DNA of 16,859 nt. Origin: Saprospiraceae bacterium (GTDB lineage: Bacteria > Bacteroidota > Bacteroidia > Chitinophagales > Saprospiraceae). The notes beneath the pieces were generated by a model. It was not told where the DNA came from and searched no databases. It saw only the letters and a list, made by a program, of their open reading frames with translations. Positions 7,619 through 13,712 of the stretch are shown here, piece after piece; position 1 is the stretch's first letter; the number at the start of each line of letters is the position of its first letter. The stretch lies in NCBI GenBank assembly GCA_016719855.1, contig JADJYH010000089.1:1-16859 (forward strand). The letters are read 5' to 3'. Made by a program: the position numbers and the translations under genes.

Positions 7619-8140
7619 TTAGCCCAATGCCTCCGGCTTCTTCGCCAACCTCCCCCATCCCCAACGCATCAGCAGCAATAGCGCCACAAAAATCAGCAAG
7701 CCCTGCCAGAGCGGCAGGTAGGAAATGACAATGAGGTGCGTTTTGTCCAACACCCAGAAGAAAGCAAATGCCGCCGTTATCATCATAAAAAGCCCTGTGA
7801 TTTTGCCGAAACCAGGCACCAGGTCGAGGCTAACGTTGCGGCGGATGAGCAGCAGCGTGGCGAACATCGAAACTACGGGCAACACCTGCGTGAAAATCTC
7901 TGTCTGGAAAATGCTCCGGCGCTCAAAAATGAAGACGTACAGGCTCAGGAATATCGCAAAAATACCCGGTACACAAACCATGTAAATCAATGTCGAATAC
8001 AGGTATTTCCAAGGTTCAATCTCGCCCTCGCCCTTGCCAAGGATGCCCGCCAGTAGCGCCGTGAACGGGATGAGCAGGAAGTAGGAAACTATCCAGAACG
8101 GATTGGCCACGATGAAGTTGAAAAATTCCTGTAAAGTCAT
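7619..8140 (-). CDS. Integral membrane protein of unknown function
   Basis: 173 residues, no family recognised. Hydrophobicity suggests four or five transmembrane helices: about 12-35, 47-71, 83-100, 108-130 and 136-160. It opens MTLQEFFNFIVANPFWIVSY and ends with a basic tail (WGRLAKKPEALG), consistent with a cytoplasmic C-terminus. No catalytic motif is visible. It is the last gene of the minus-strand series, 69 nt downstream of odhB, with a large inverted repeat between, so co-transcription is uncertain. The frame is clean and codon use resembles its neighbours, so I regard it as real. Confidence 0.72.
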   Translation of the reverse strand: MTLQEFFNFIVANPFWIVSYFLLIPFTALLAGILGKGEGEIEPWKYLYSTLIYMVCVPGIFAIFLSLYVFIFERRSIFQTEIFTQVLPVVSMFATLLLIRRNVSLDLVPGFGKITGLFMMITAAFAFFWVLDKTHLIVISYLPLWQGLLIFVALLLLMRWGWGRLAKKPEALG

Positions 8141-8151
8141 GTTGGCAAGTT

Positions 8152-8207
8152 AGCGTGTTGGCGTGTTGAGAGGCGAATACGCCAACCACTCAACACGCCA
8201 ATATGCT
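8152..8207. repeat. Large inverted repeat with a smaller hairpin inside its loop
   Basis: TTGGCGTGTTGAG (8158-8170) and CTCAACACGCCAA (8189-8201) are perfect complements; six more pairs, including two G-T, extend the stem to 8152 and 8207. The 18-nt loop contains GGCG-AATA-CGCC (8172-8183), itself a hairpin. It occupies the gap between odhB and the downstream membrane-protein gene, with no T run on the minus strand. Confidence 0.8.
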
Positions 8208-8209
8208 GT

Positions 8210-9444
8210 TTAAAGGTCAAGCAGCAGCGTGATAGGTTCTTCGAGCAGCTTCTTCACCTTCACGAGGAAGGTCACGGAGCTGCTGCCGTCAATAACCCGG
8301 TGGTCGTAGCTGAGGGCCAGGTACATCATCGGGCGGATTTCCACTTGGCCGTTCACGGCCACGGGGCGCTGCACGATGTTGTGCATGCCGAGGATGGCGC
8401 TCTGTGGCTCGTTCAGGATTGGTGTGCTCAGCATCGAGCCGAAAATCCCGCCGTTTGTGATGGTGAAGGTACCACCGCTCATTTCTTCCAGTGTGAGTTC
8501 GCCTTTGCGGGCCTTGTCGGCCAACTCCTTGATTTTCAGCTCAACCTCTGCAAAGTTCAGCGACTCTACGTTGTGTACTGGCGGCACCACGAGGCCGTTC
8601 GGGGTGCTGATGGCGATGGAAATGTCCACATAGTTGTGGTAGATGATGTCTTCACCGTCAATCATGGCGTTCACGTCGGGCATTTCGAGCAGCACCTTGG
8701 CACATGCCTTGGCGAAGAGCGACATGAAACCGAGCTTGATGCCGTATTTTTTCACGAAAGCATCTTGGTGCTTTTCCCGCAGGGCCATGATTTCGGTCAG
8801 GTCCACCTCGTTGAAGGTGGTGAGCATGGCCGTGTTGTTCTTGGCGCTCACGAGCCGCTTCGCAATGGTGCGGCGCATCCGGCTCATCTTTTTGCGCTCC
8901 TCGGTGCGGGCGCCCGATGGGGCTGCTGCCACTGCCGAGGCAACAGGTTGCGGTGCTGGTGCAACGGCAGGAGGTGCTGTGACTGCTTTTTGCGCGTCTT
9001 CTTTGGTGATGCGGCCATCCTTGCCCGTGCCAGCGACACTGTCAGGCGCTATGCCGCTTTCCTTCAAAATCTTGACGGCAGCCGGGGACGGATGCCCCTC
9101 GGCATAGGCGGTCTTGCTCTCCGCTGGGGCAGCGGCCAGGGCAGCAACGGAGGTTTTGTCTCGACTGGTGCGGCGGCAACGCCACTTGCTGATCCATTTT
9201 GCGTTGCCGAAGTATCAATCTTTGCCACGAGCGCACCGATGGCGATGTCATCGCCTTCTGCGGCCACATGGATGAGCTTGCCGGAGGCTTCCGCAGGAAA
9301 TTCGAGGGTTGCCTTGTCCGATTCAAACTCGCAGATAGACTCGTCCAGCGATACGTAGTCGCCGTTGGATTTCAGCCACTTGGAGAGCGTCACCTCGGTG
9401 ATGGATTCCCCAATGACGGGGACTTTCATTTCAACGATTGCCAT
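8210..9444 (-). CDS. odhB: Dihydrolipoamide acyltransferase (2-oxoglutarate dehydrogenase E2), frame broken by one base
   Basis: About 411 residues if corrected. E2 subunit that moves the succinyl group from the E1 enzyme to CoA via lipoate in the 2-oxoglutarate dehydrogenase complex. Domains: lipoyl domain (1-78) with the lipoylated Lys44 in ESDKATLEF; an Ala/Pro-rich linker; a peripheral subunit-binding domain (HPSPAAVKILKESGI to RITKEDAQKAV); another linker; the catalytic domain ending SYDHRVIDG, which holds the active-site His. The start is the ATG at 9444 (MAIVEMKVPVIGES). Near 9148-9150 one base is missing (CCTCCG read for CCTCCCG on the coding strand); restoring it joins VETKPP to VAALAAAPAESKTAYAEG. 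Probably a sequencing error. Without correction, ORFs end at 9064 and begin at 9067. A pyruvate or branched-chain E2 is less likely, given the single lipoyl domain and motif style. The E1 gene is not in this window. Confidence 0.85.
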
Positions 9445-9583
9445 TTTTTTGATTTTCTTTTTTGAAACGCAAATATCGGTTTCTTCACACATTTGAAAAG
9501 AAATCCAATGATTTATTGAGTAATGAGTGGATGAGTGGTTGCGAAAATGACCGTCGTTTACACCAATGTCAAAATCACCCAAT

Positions 9584-10483
9584 TCAGGCTCCCGCTGAGG
9601 CGTACATCTTTTCCAGCTCTACTTTTAACAGTTCGAAAGTGCTCTCCCGCACTGGCACAAGTGGCGAACGCACCTCACCGGAGCAAAGCCCCATGGTTTT
9701 CATCACAGCCTTGATGCCCGCTGGATTGCCGTCCACGTAGAGCAGCGGGTGGATGTCGTGCAGGTCGAGGTGGATGCGCCGTGCGGTGTCGAAGTCGCCG
9801 CTGAGGGCTGCCTGCACCATACCGGAGAACTGCTCCGGCAGTGCGTTGGCGATGACGGAAATGACGCCCTTGCCCCCGCAAGCGATTATTGGCAGCGTGA
9901 GTGAGTCGTCACCGGAAAGTACCAGAAAGTCGTCGGGTTTGTGCTTGATAATGGACACCGCTTGGTCTATCTGGCCAGAGGCTTCCTTGACGGCGATGAA
10001 TTTTTTGCTGGCTCGTGCAAGCCGCAGCGTGGTGTCCGCCGTGACGTTGGAGGCGGTGCGGCCCGGCACGTTGTAGATGATAATGGGAAGTGGCGAAATT
10101 GCCTCCAGCGCCATGTAGTGCTGGTAAATACCTTCCTGCGTGGGCTTCACGTAGCTGGGGCTGCTGGACATGATGGCGGAGAAGCCTTCGAGGTCGTAGT
10201 TGCGTACCCGTTCGATGAGGTGCAGGGTGCTGTTGGCACCGAACAGCCCAGCCACGACTGGCATCCGCTCGTTTATTTTTTCAAGGGTGAATTTGAAGAC
10301 CTCCTTGCACTCAGCAGTAGTGAGCATAATGGCCTCGCCGGTGGAGCCGAGCGACACGATAAAATCCACGCCGCCTGTGATGACGTGCTCGATGACACGC
10401 TCAAGTGCCTCAAAATCCACTTTTCCTTTGTGGTAGGGGGTCACCAGTGCGACACCTGTACCGCTAAACTGCTGTTGCTTCAT
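9584..10483 (-). CDS. dapA: 4-hydroxy-tetrahydrodipicolinate synthase
   Basis: 299 residues, typical length. Condenses pyruvate with aspartate 4-semialdehyde, the first committed step of the diaminopimelate/lysine pathway, in the cytosol. Family motifs are complete: GSTGEA (46-51), YNVPGRT with the catalytic Tyr137, and VKEASG with the Schiff-base Lys166. GVALVTP at the N-terminus is also typical. The first 20 nt of the gene overlap the 3' end of the DUF6913-like gene, so they are probably one transcript with coupled translation. N-acetylneuraminate lyase belongs to the same superfamily but is less likely given the YNVPGRT and GSTGEA sequences. Confidence 0.94.
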   Translation of the reverse strand: MKQQQFSGTGVALVTPYHKGKVDFEALERVIEHVITGGVDFIVSLGSTGEAIMLTTAECKEVFKFTLEKINERMPVVAGLFGANSTLHLIERVRNYDLEGFSAIMSSSPSYVKPTQEGIYQHYMALEAISPLPIIIYNVPGRTASNVTADTTLRLARASKKFIAVKEASGQIDQAVSIIKHKPDDFLVLSGDDSLTLPIIACGGKGVISVIANALPEQFSGMVQAALSGDFDTARRIHLDLHDIHPLLYVDGNPAGIKAVMKTMGLCSGEVRSPLVPVRESTFELLKVELEKMYASAGA

Positions 10484-11015
10484 GATTTGGTCGCATCTTT
10501 TTCATGTAAAAAATAACCTGTTGGAGGTACGTTTTGAGGTCGGTTTTACCGGAGTGCTCAATCATCAGGTCGTAGCAAAAGGTTTGGTCTGTGTATGGTC
10601 CGACCCTGAACCGTGCCTTGGAGAGGGCGGCGAGGTAGTCGAGCGGTATGACGGAGTTTTTTGTCAGGTTGAGGAGCAGGTCGAAGGGTTGGTCCTTGAA
10701 TTCAAGGGCTTCACGGCTGTTGGGCCGCAGCGCCCAGTCCACCTGCTGGCGGTTGAAGGCCGGGAATGCAAAGCTTTCGCCCTTGAGTTTGTTGTCAAAA
10801 AAAGCGAGGAGTTTTACTTTCTTGCCAGCCTTTTTCAGTTGTCCGGCATAATCGAGTACCATTTCCCGCTCGGCAGGCTCGGTGCCATCGAAGAGAATGC
10901 CAATGTAAGCGGCATTGTCGAGGTACATAGTACCCCGTTGGGACTTTTGTACCGACAGTTCCTTTTTCAAAAAAGAACGGTGAAAATGAATGCGAATTTG
11001 TTCTAAAAACTGCAT
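10464..11015 (-). CDS. DUF6913-like protein of unknown function
   Basis: 183 residues. It opens with a basic region (MQFLEQIRIHFHRSFLKKEL), followed by a compact alpha/beta domain with IGILFDGTEP, KKVKLLAFFDNK, FDLLLNLT and AALSKARFRVGPY. The pattern and its place beside dapA match a Bacteroidota-specific hypothetical family that I recall as DUF6913. No catalytic residues are evident. Overlap with dapA by 20 nt and a 49-nt gap to accA upstream suggest it belongs to the accA-dapA transcript. A link to lysine or lipid biosynthesis would be inference from position only. The family name is from memory. Confidence 0.7.
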   Translation of the reverse strand: MQFLEQIRIHFHRSFLKKELSVQKSQRGTMYLDNAAYIGILFDGTEPAEREMVLDYAGQLKKAGKKVKLLAFFDNKLKGESFAFPAFNRQQVDWALRPNSREALEFKDQPFDLLLNLTKNSVIPLDYLAALSKARFRVGPYTDQTFCYDLMIEHSGKTDLKTYLQQVIFYMKKMRPNHEATAV

Positions 11016-11064
11016 GGTGTGCAGGCGTTTGTTTTTCTGTGAAAAGCTGCTGGCTTGTTTAAAT

Positions 11065-12054
11065 TCAAGCCTCGGTGCTTTCTTCCGCTTCTATTGCTGC
11101 GGGGATGGTATCGTAAACGCCCATGGAACTGTACTTGTTGATTCGAGCTTCGACAAGCTCGTCTGGTGTAAGTTTTCCCAAGTCGGCCAGGGCCTCTTTA
11201 ATGTATGTTTTCAAAATGACGGCCATTTCTTCCGGTGCAGAATGTGCGCCGCCAAGTGGTTCCTTGATGATGCCGTCAATCAACCCGAAGGAAAGCATGT
11301 CATCGGCAGTCAGTTTAAGTGCCTCTGCGGCCTGTTCTTTAAAGTCCCAACTGCGCCAAAGAATGGACGAGCACGACTCCGGCGAAATGACCGAGTACCA
11401 AGTATTTTCGAGCATGAAGACCCGGTCGCCTAGGCCAATTCCGATGGCGCCCCCAGACGCACCCTCTCCTATAATCACGCAGACGATGGGAACCTCCAGT
11501 TTTGCCATTTCGAACAGGTTGCGGGCGATAGCCTCTGCCTGTCCTCGTTCCTCCGCTTCGATGCCAGGAAATGCGCCCGGCGTGTCAATCAGCGTGACGA
11601 CAGGGAACCCGAATCGCTCGGCCATTTTCATCAGTCGCAGTGCCTTGCGATAACCTTCCGGGTTGGCCATGCCAAAGTTGCGGAACTGGCGCATCTTGGT
11701 ATTGGTGCCCTTCTGCTGACCCATGATAACGATGGTTTGTCCATCAATATCGGCTAAACCACTCACAATGGCCTTGTCGTCACCAAAACAGCGATCGCCA
11801 TGCAGTTCAACGAAGTTGTTGCAAATTTGCTCAATATAAAATAAGGTATAAGGTCGCTCCGGGTGGCGGGAAAGTTGGACTTTTTGCCAAGGGGTCAGGT
11901 TGTCGTAGATTTCTTTTCGCTTAGCATTAATCTTAGCTTCCAACTCTTCAATCATAGGTGTGACGTCAAGGTCACCCTCTTCACCTACCTGCTTGATCTT
12001 GTCCAACTGTTCAAACAGACTTTCCAGTGGTTTTTCAAAATCTAAAAAAACCAT
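11065..12054 (-). CDS. accA: Acetyl-CoA carboxylase carboxyltransferase subunit alpha
   Basis: 329 residues, close to the E. coli length. With AccD it transfers the carboxyl group from biotin to acetyl-CoA to form malonyl-CoA, the first step in fatty acid synthesis. Recognised from MVFLDFEKPLESLFEQLDKI at the N-terminus, SRHPERPYTLFYIEQI, FVELHGDRCFGDDKAIVSG, LIDTPGAFPGIEAEERGQ and GEGASGGAIGIG, which form the crotonase-like carboxyltransferase fold. The start is set at 12054: the open frame continues upstream to 12300, but that part crosses the promoter region and part of the tRNA gene. A good minus-strand promoter lies about 75 nt upstream. Followed by the DUF6913-like gene and dapA. Confidence 0.94.
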   Translation of the reverse strand: MVFLDFEKPLESLFEQLDKIKQVGEEGDLDVTPMIEELEAKINAKRKEIYDNLTPWQKVQLSRHPERPYTLFYIEQICNNFVELHGDRCFGDDKAIVSGLADIDGQTIVIMGQQKGTNTKMRQFRNFGMANPEGYRKALRLMKMAERFGFPVVTLIDTPGAFPGIEAEERGQAEAIARNLFEMAKLEVPIVCVIIGEGASGGAIGIGLGDRVFMLENTWYSVISPESCSSILWRSWDFKEQAAEALKLTADDMLSFGLIDGIIKEPLGGAHSAPEEMAVILKTYIKEALADLGKLTPDELVEARINKYSSMGVYDTIPAAIEAEESTEA

Positions 12055-12128
12055 AAACCAATTGTTGTGTTTGCTTTTTGATTCCGGCGGGGGCCGAAAA
12101 AAATAGCATCCTGCATTTTTGTGAATGA

Positions 12129-12162
12129 CAAAGTTAGCAAACCCTTGAGAGTCCTTGGCAAA
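12129..12162 (-). promoter_or_regulatory. Promoter of accA
   Basis: On the minus strand: TTTG (plus-strand 12159-12162), 22 nt, then TAACTTTG (plus-strand 12129-12136), an exact TAnnTTTG box. The expected 5' UTR is about 65 nt. It is back to back with the tRNA-Asp promoter. Confidence 0.65.
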
Positions 12163-12195
12163 GGGAATATTTTTTTTACTTTTTTTCGACACTGG

Positions 12196-12226
12196 TTGCA
12201 GGTGAATAAAACAAGTCATACATTTG
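12196..12226 (+). promoter_or_regulatory. Promoter of tRNA-Asp
   Basis: TTG at 12196-12198, 20 nt, then TACATTTG at 12219-12226, followed by C. Full match to the Bacteroidota consensus. Transcription would start about 30 nt before the mature tRNA. Confidence 0.8.
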
Positions 12227-12261
12227 CGTCCGCTTTTAAAGAGAGCGATTTTTTTCATAAC

Positions 12262-12335
12262 GGTTCGGTAGTTCAGTTGGTTAGAATACCTGCCTGTCAC
12301 GCAGGGGGTCGCGGGTTCGAGTCCCGTCCGGACCG
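12262..12335 (+). tRNA. tRNA-Asp (anticodon GTC)
   Basis: The cloverleaf can be folded by eye. Acceptor 12262-12268 (GGTTCGG) pairs with 12328-12334 (CCGGACC). The D arm contains AGTTGGTTA. The anticodon stem CCTGC (12289-12293) pairs with GCAGG (12301-12305) around loop CTGTCAC, with GTC at 12296-12298. The variable loop is 5 nt. The T arm is GCGGG-TTCGAGT-CCCGT (12311-12327). Discriminator G at 12335, as expected for tRNA-Asp. The CCA end is not encoded. It has its own promoter and terminator. Confidence 0.97.
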
Positions 12336-12349
12336 CATTCAGAAAATCA

Positions 12350-12385
12350 AAAAGCCTCGTAAGTATTGCTTGCGGGGCTTTTTTT
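12350..12385 (+). terminator. Terminator of tRNA-Asp
   Basis: AGCCTCGTAAG (12353-12363), loop TATTG, CTTGCGGGGCT (12369-12379): 11 pairs with two G-U, followed by seven T. It starts 15 nt after the tRNA. Its 3' arm and T tract (CTTGCGGGGC plus T run) resemble the first pheA attenuator. Confidence 0.9.
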
Positions 12386-12437
12386 GTTTTTCAATATGGG
12401 CTTAGTATAAAAAATACACTAAAAAGTACCACGCCCC

Positions 12438-12468
12438 TTGCGCCGCATTTTTTTTCCCCATAAGTTTG
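12438..12468 (+). promoter_or_regulatory. Promoter of the aromatic amino acid operon leader
   Basis: TTG at 12438-12440, 20 nt, then TAAGTTTG at 12461-12468. Full consensus match with the same spacing as the tRNA-Asp promoter. Transcription would start near 12474, about 14 nt before the first leader ORF, and run through both attenuators into pheA. No second box of this quality is seen between 12470 and 12781. Confidence 0.8.
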
Positions 12469-12487
12469 TCGCATAATCGAAATCAAG

Positions 12488-12544
12488 ATGAACCTGTACT
12501 CGAATAATTTTTGGTTTAGCTTTTACTTTTACGGTCAACCGTAA
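12488..12544 (+). CDS. Aromatic leader peptide 1 (attenuation peptide)
   Basis: 18 codons plus TAA: MNLYSNNFWFSFYFYGQP. Eight of 18 residues are aromatic (four Phe, three Tyr, one Trp), with seven of them packed in residues 8-15. Such clustering of the operon's own end products in a tiny ORF is the mark of a ribosome-stalling leader peptide. The ATG directly follows AAATCAAG. The last Tyr codon (12530-12532) is 12 nt before the strand that can form the antiterminator, which begins right after the stop codon. A ribosome stalled on FYFY should leave that strand free, while one at the stop should cover it. A small hairpin (ACGG-TCAA-CCGT, 12531-12542) overlaps the ORF end. No direct proof of translation. 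Confidence 0.85.
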   Translation: MNLYSNNFWFSFYFYGQP

Positions 12545-12619
12545 CGGGGCTAAAGCATTTTGTTGTTCAACAGGTTTGAAAATAAAATCAAAAGGTCCCG
12601 CTTGCGGGGCCTTTTTTTT
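12545..12619 (+). promoter_or_regulatory. Attenuator 1: antiterminator strand and terminator hairpin
   Basis: Terminator: AAAAGGTCCCG (12590-12600), loop CTTG, CGGGGCCTTTT (12605-12615), 11 pairs with one G-U, T run to 12619. Competing strand: CGGGGCT (12545-12551) copies the terminator 3' arm and can pair with GGTCCCG (12594-12600), with two G-U pairs, blocking the terminator. A further perfect 7-bp pairing, AACCTGT (12491-12497, start of the leader ORF) with ACAGGTT (12570-12576), could stabilise the terminated state when no ribosome holds the leader. This is the classical attenuation layout; pairings were worked out by hand, no energies computed. Confidence 0.85.
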
Positions 12620-12639
12620 GCTTTCTAAATCAAGTAGCC

Positions 12640-12699
12640 ATGTCGACTAACCAAACCAGTTTTTTGTGGTTTTTTATTTTTTCTGGGGTTTTGCCTTAG
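12640..12699 (+). CDS. Aromatic leader peptide 2 (attenuation peptide)
   Basis: 19 codons plus TAG: MSTNQTSFLWFFIFSGVLP. Four Phe and one Trp lie in residues 8-14; there is no Tyr. It has the same plan as leader 1: a polar start, a dense aromatic block, then Gly and a terminal Pro before the stop. AAATCAAG occurs 5 nt upstream of the ATG, as it does directly before leader 1. The G-rich antiterminator candidate starts on the last base of the stop codon. No Shine-Dalgarno site, as expected for the phylum. The minus-strand ORF that covers this stretch has no recognisable protein pattern. Confidence 0.82.
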   Translation: MSTNQTSFLWFFIFSGVLP

Positions 12700-12761
12700 G
12701 GGACTTTTGGTTTGCTTTTTGTAAAAGAAAAACGAAAGCCCCGCAGTGCCGGGGCTTTTTT
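12699..12761 (+). promoter_or_regulatory. Attenuator 2: antiterminator strand and terminator hairpin
   Basis: Terminator: AAAGCCCCG (12735-12743), loop CAGTGC, CGGGGCTTT (12750-12758), nine perfect pairs, T run to 12761. Antiterminator candidate: GGGG-A-CTTTT (12699-12708) pairs with GAAAGCCCC (12734-12742) with one bulged A and one G-U. A second candidate, GGGGTTTT (12685-12692), lies inside the leader ORF and would be covered by a stalled ribosome. CAAACCAG (12652-12659), early in the leader ORF, can pair with TTGGTTTG (12707-12714), which overlaps the antiterminator and would favour termination. The hairpin ends 19 nt before the pheA ATG. Confidence 0.83.
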
Positions 12762-12780
12762 GCTTTATAAAACATTGAAA

Positions 12781-13671
12781 ATGAGTCGAATAGAAACAAA
12801 TATCGAAACCGAGGCCACCGCCGTCAGCAAAGTGCCTGCCAAGCTCCGGGTCGCCATCCAAGGCGTGCCGGGTGCTTTCCACGACATCGCAGCACGGCAG
12901 TTCTTCGGAGCCGACCGGGTGGAAATCGTGCCGCGCACCTTCCGCCAACTCGTTGAGCAGGTGGAAAGCCCGCTGCCGACACCGGCCTCATGGCCATCGA
13001 GAATACCATTGCCGGGAGCATCATCGGCAACTATCGGCTGCTCACGGCCAGTAAGCTGCGGGCCGTCGGCGAGGTCAATCTCCGCATCCGGCAAAACCTG
13101 ATGGCACTGCCCGGCCAGCGCATCGAAGACCTGCGGGAAGTCCACTCGCACCCCATCGCCATCGCCCAATGCGACGAGTTTTTTGCGCATCACCCCCACA
13201 TCCGCCTCGTGGAAATGGAGGACACCGCCCTGAGCGCCCAGCGCATTGCGGAGCAACAAACCACTGGGCGTGGGCGCTATCGCCAGCCATCTCGCCGCCA
13301 GCATGTACGGCCTCGACCTCCTTGCCGAGAGCATTGAAACCAATAAACAAAACTTCACCCGCTTCCTCGCTCTGGAGCGCATGGAATCAGTGAAATGGAT
13401 TGCCACCGCCGACAAGGTATCGCTATTTTTCTCTCTCTCGCACGAAGTCGGCAGCCTGCACAAGGTGCTCGCCGCCCTCTCCGCTCATGGTGCGAATTTG
13501 ACGAAAATCCAGTCGGCCCCCATCGAAGGGCGGCCTTGGGAATACTTCTTCTTCGTAGATTTTGTGACCGATGAAGGTTACGGCTGGCAAGCGGCCGTAG
13601 AAGCGGTGCGGCCATCGACGCATAGTTTGGAGGTTTTGGGGGCGTATTTGCAAGGCAAATTTTTTGAATAA
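12781..13671 (+). CDS. pheA: Prephenate dehydratase, frame broken by two compensating single-base shifts
   Basis: About 296 residues when read through. Converts prephenate to phenylpyruvate, the Phe branch of aromatic synthesis. The dehydratase domain is seen in LRVAIQGVPGAFHDIAA, GLMAIENTIAGSI, LGVGAIASHLAA and NFTRFLAL, which holds the catalytic TRF motif. A C-terminal ACT domain follows (HEVGSLHKVLAALSAHGANLTKIQSAP to EYFFFVDF), the Phe-binding feedback domain. No chorismate mutase domain is attached; that activity sits on the last gene of the operon. Near 12969-12971 one C seems missing (adding it gives ESPAADTGLMAIENT). Near 13258-13260 one A seems extra (removing it gives AEQQPLGVGAIAS). 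Both are in short homopolymers and the net shift is zero, so sequencing error is likely. Without correction the protein would stop at 13101. Confidence 0.85.
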
Positions 13672-13712
13672 ACTACTGATTACCAGCAATTTAATAATTC
13701 AACGATTAAACA

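Noticed and set aside
8300..9358. A 352-codon plus-strand ORF opposite odhB
   Set aside because: It lies fully antisense to odhB and only reflects codon bias of the E2 gene. Its His/Val-rich translation has no domain pattern.
12055..12300. N-terminal extension of accA to 12300
   Set aside because: It would cover the accA promoter, the tRNA-Asp promoter and part of the tRNA. The family N-terminus begins at 12054.
12397..12411. A possible further mini-ORF after the tRNA (MGLV)
   Set aside because: Four codons, no aromatic or other codon cluster, and it lies before the leader promoter.
12712..12780. Upstream extension of the pheA reading frame
   Set aside because: It would begin in the leader and run through the terminator hairpin (KEKRKPRSAGAF); the ATG at 12781 is the sensible start.
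12474..12781. T-box or metabolite riboswitch upstream of pheA
   Set aside because: No T-box consensus (TGGnACCGCG) or other known riboswitch core was seen, while aromatic-rich ORFs with competing hairpins explain the leader.
12625..12948. A 107-codon minus-strand ORF across the second attenuator and the pheA start
   Set aside because: Its poly-Lys/Phe translation comes from T-rich leader codons and terminator runs; the plus-strand leader peptide explains the region better.
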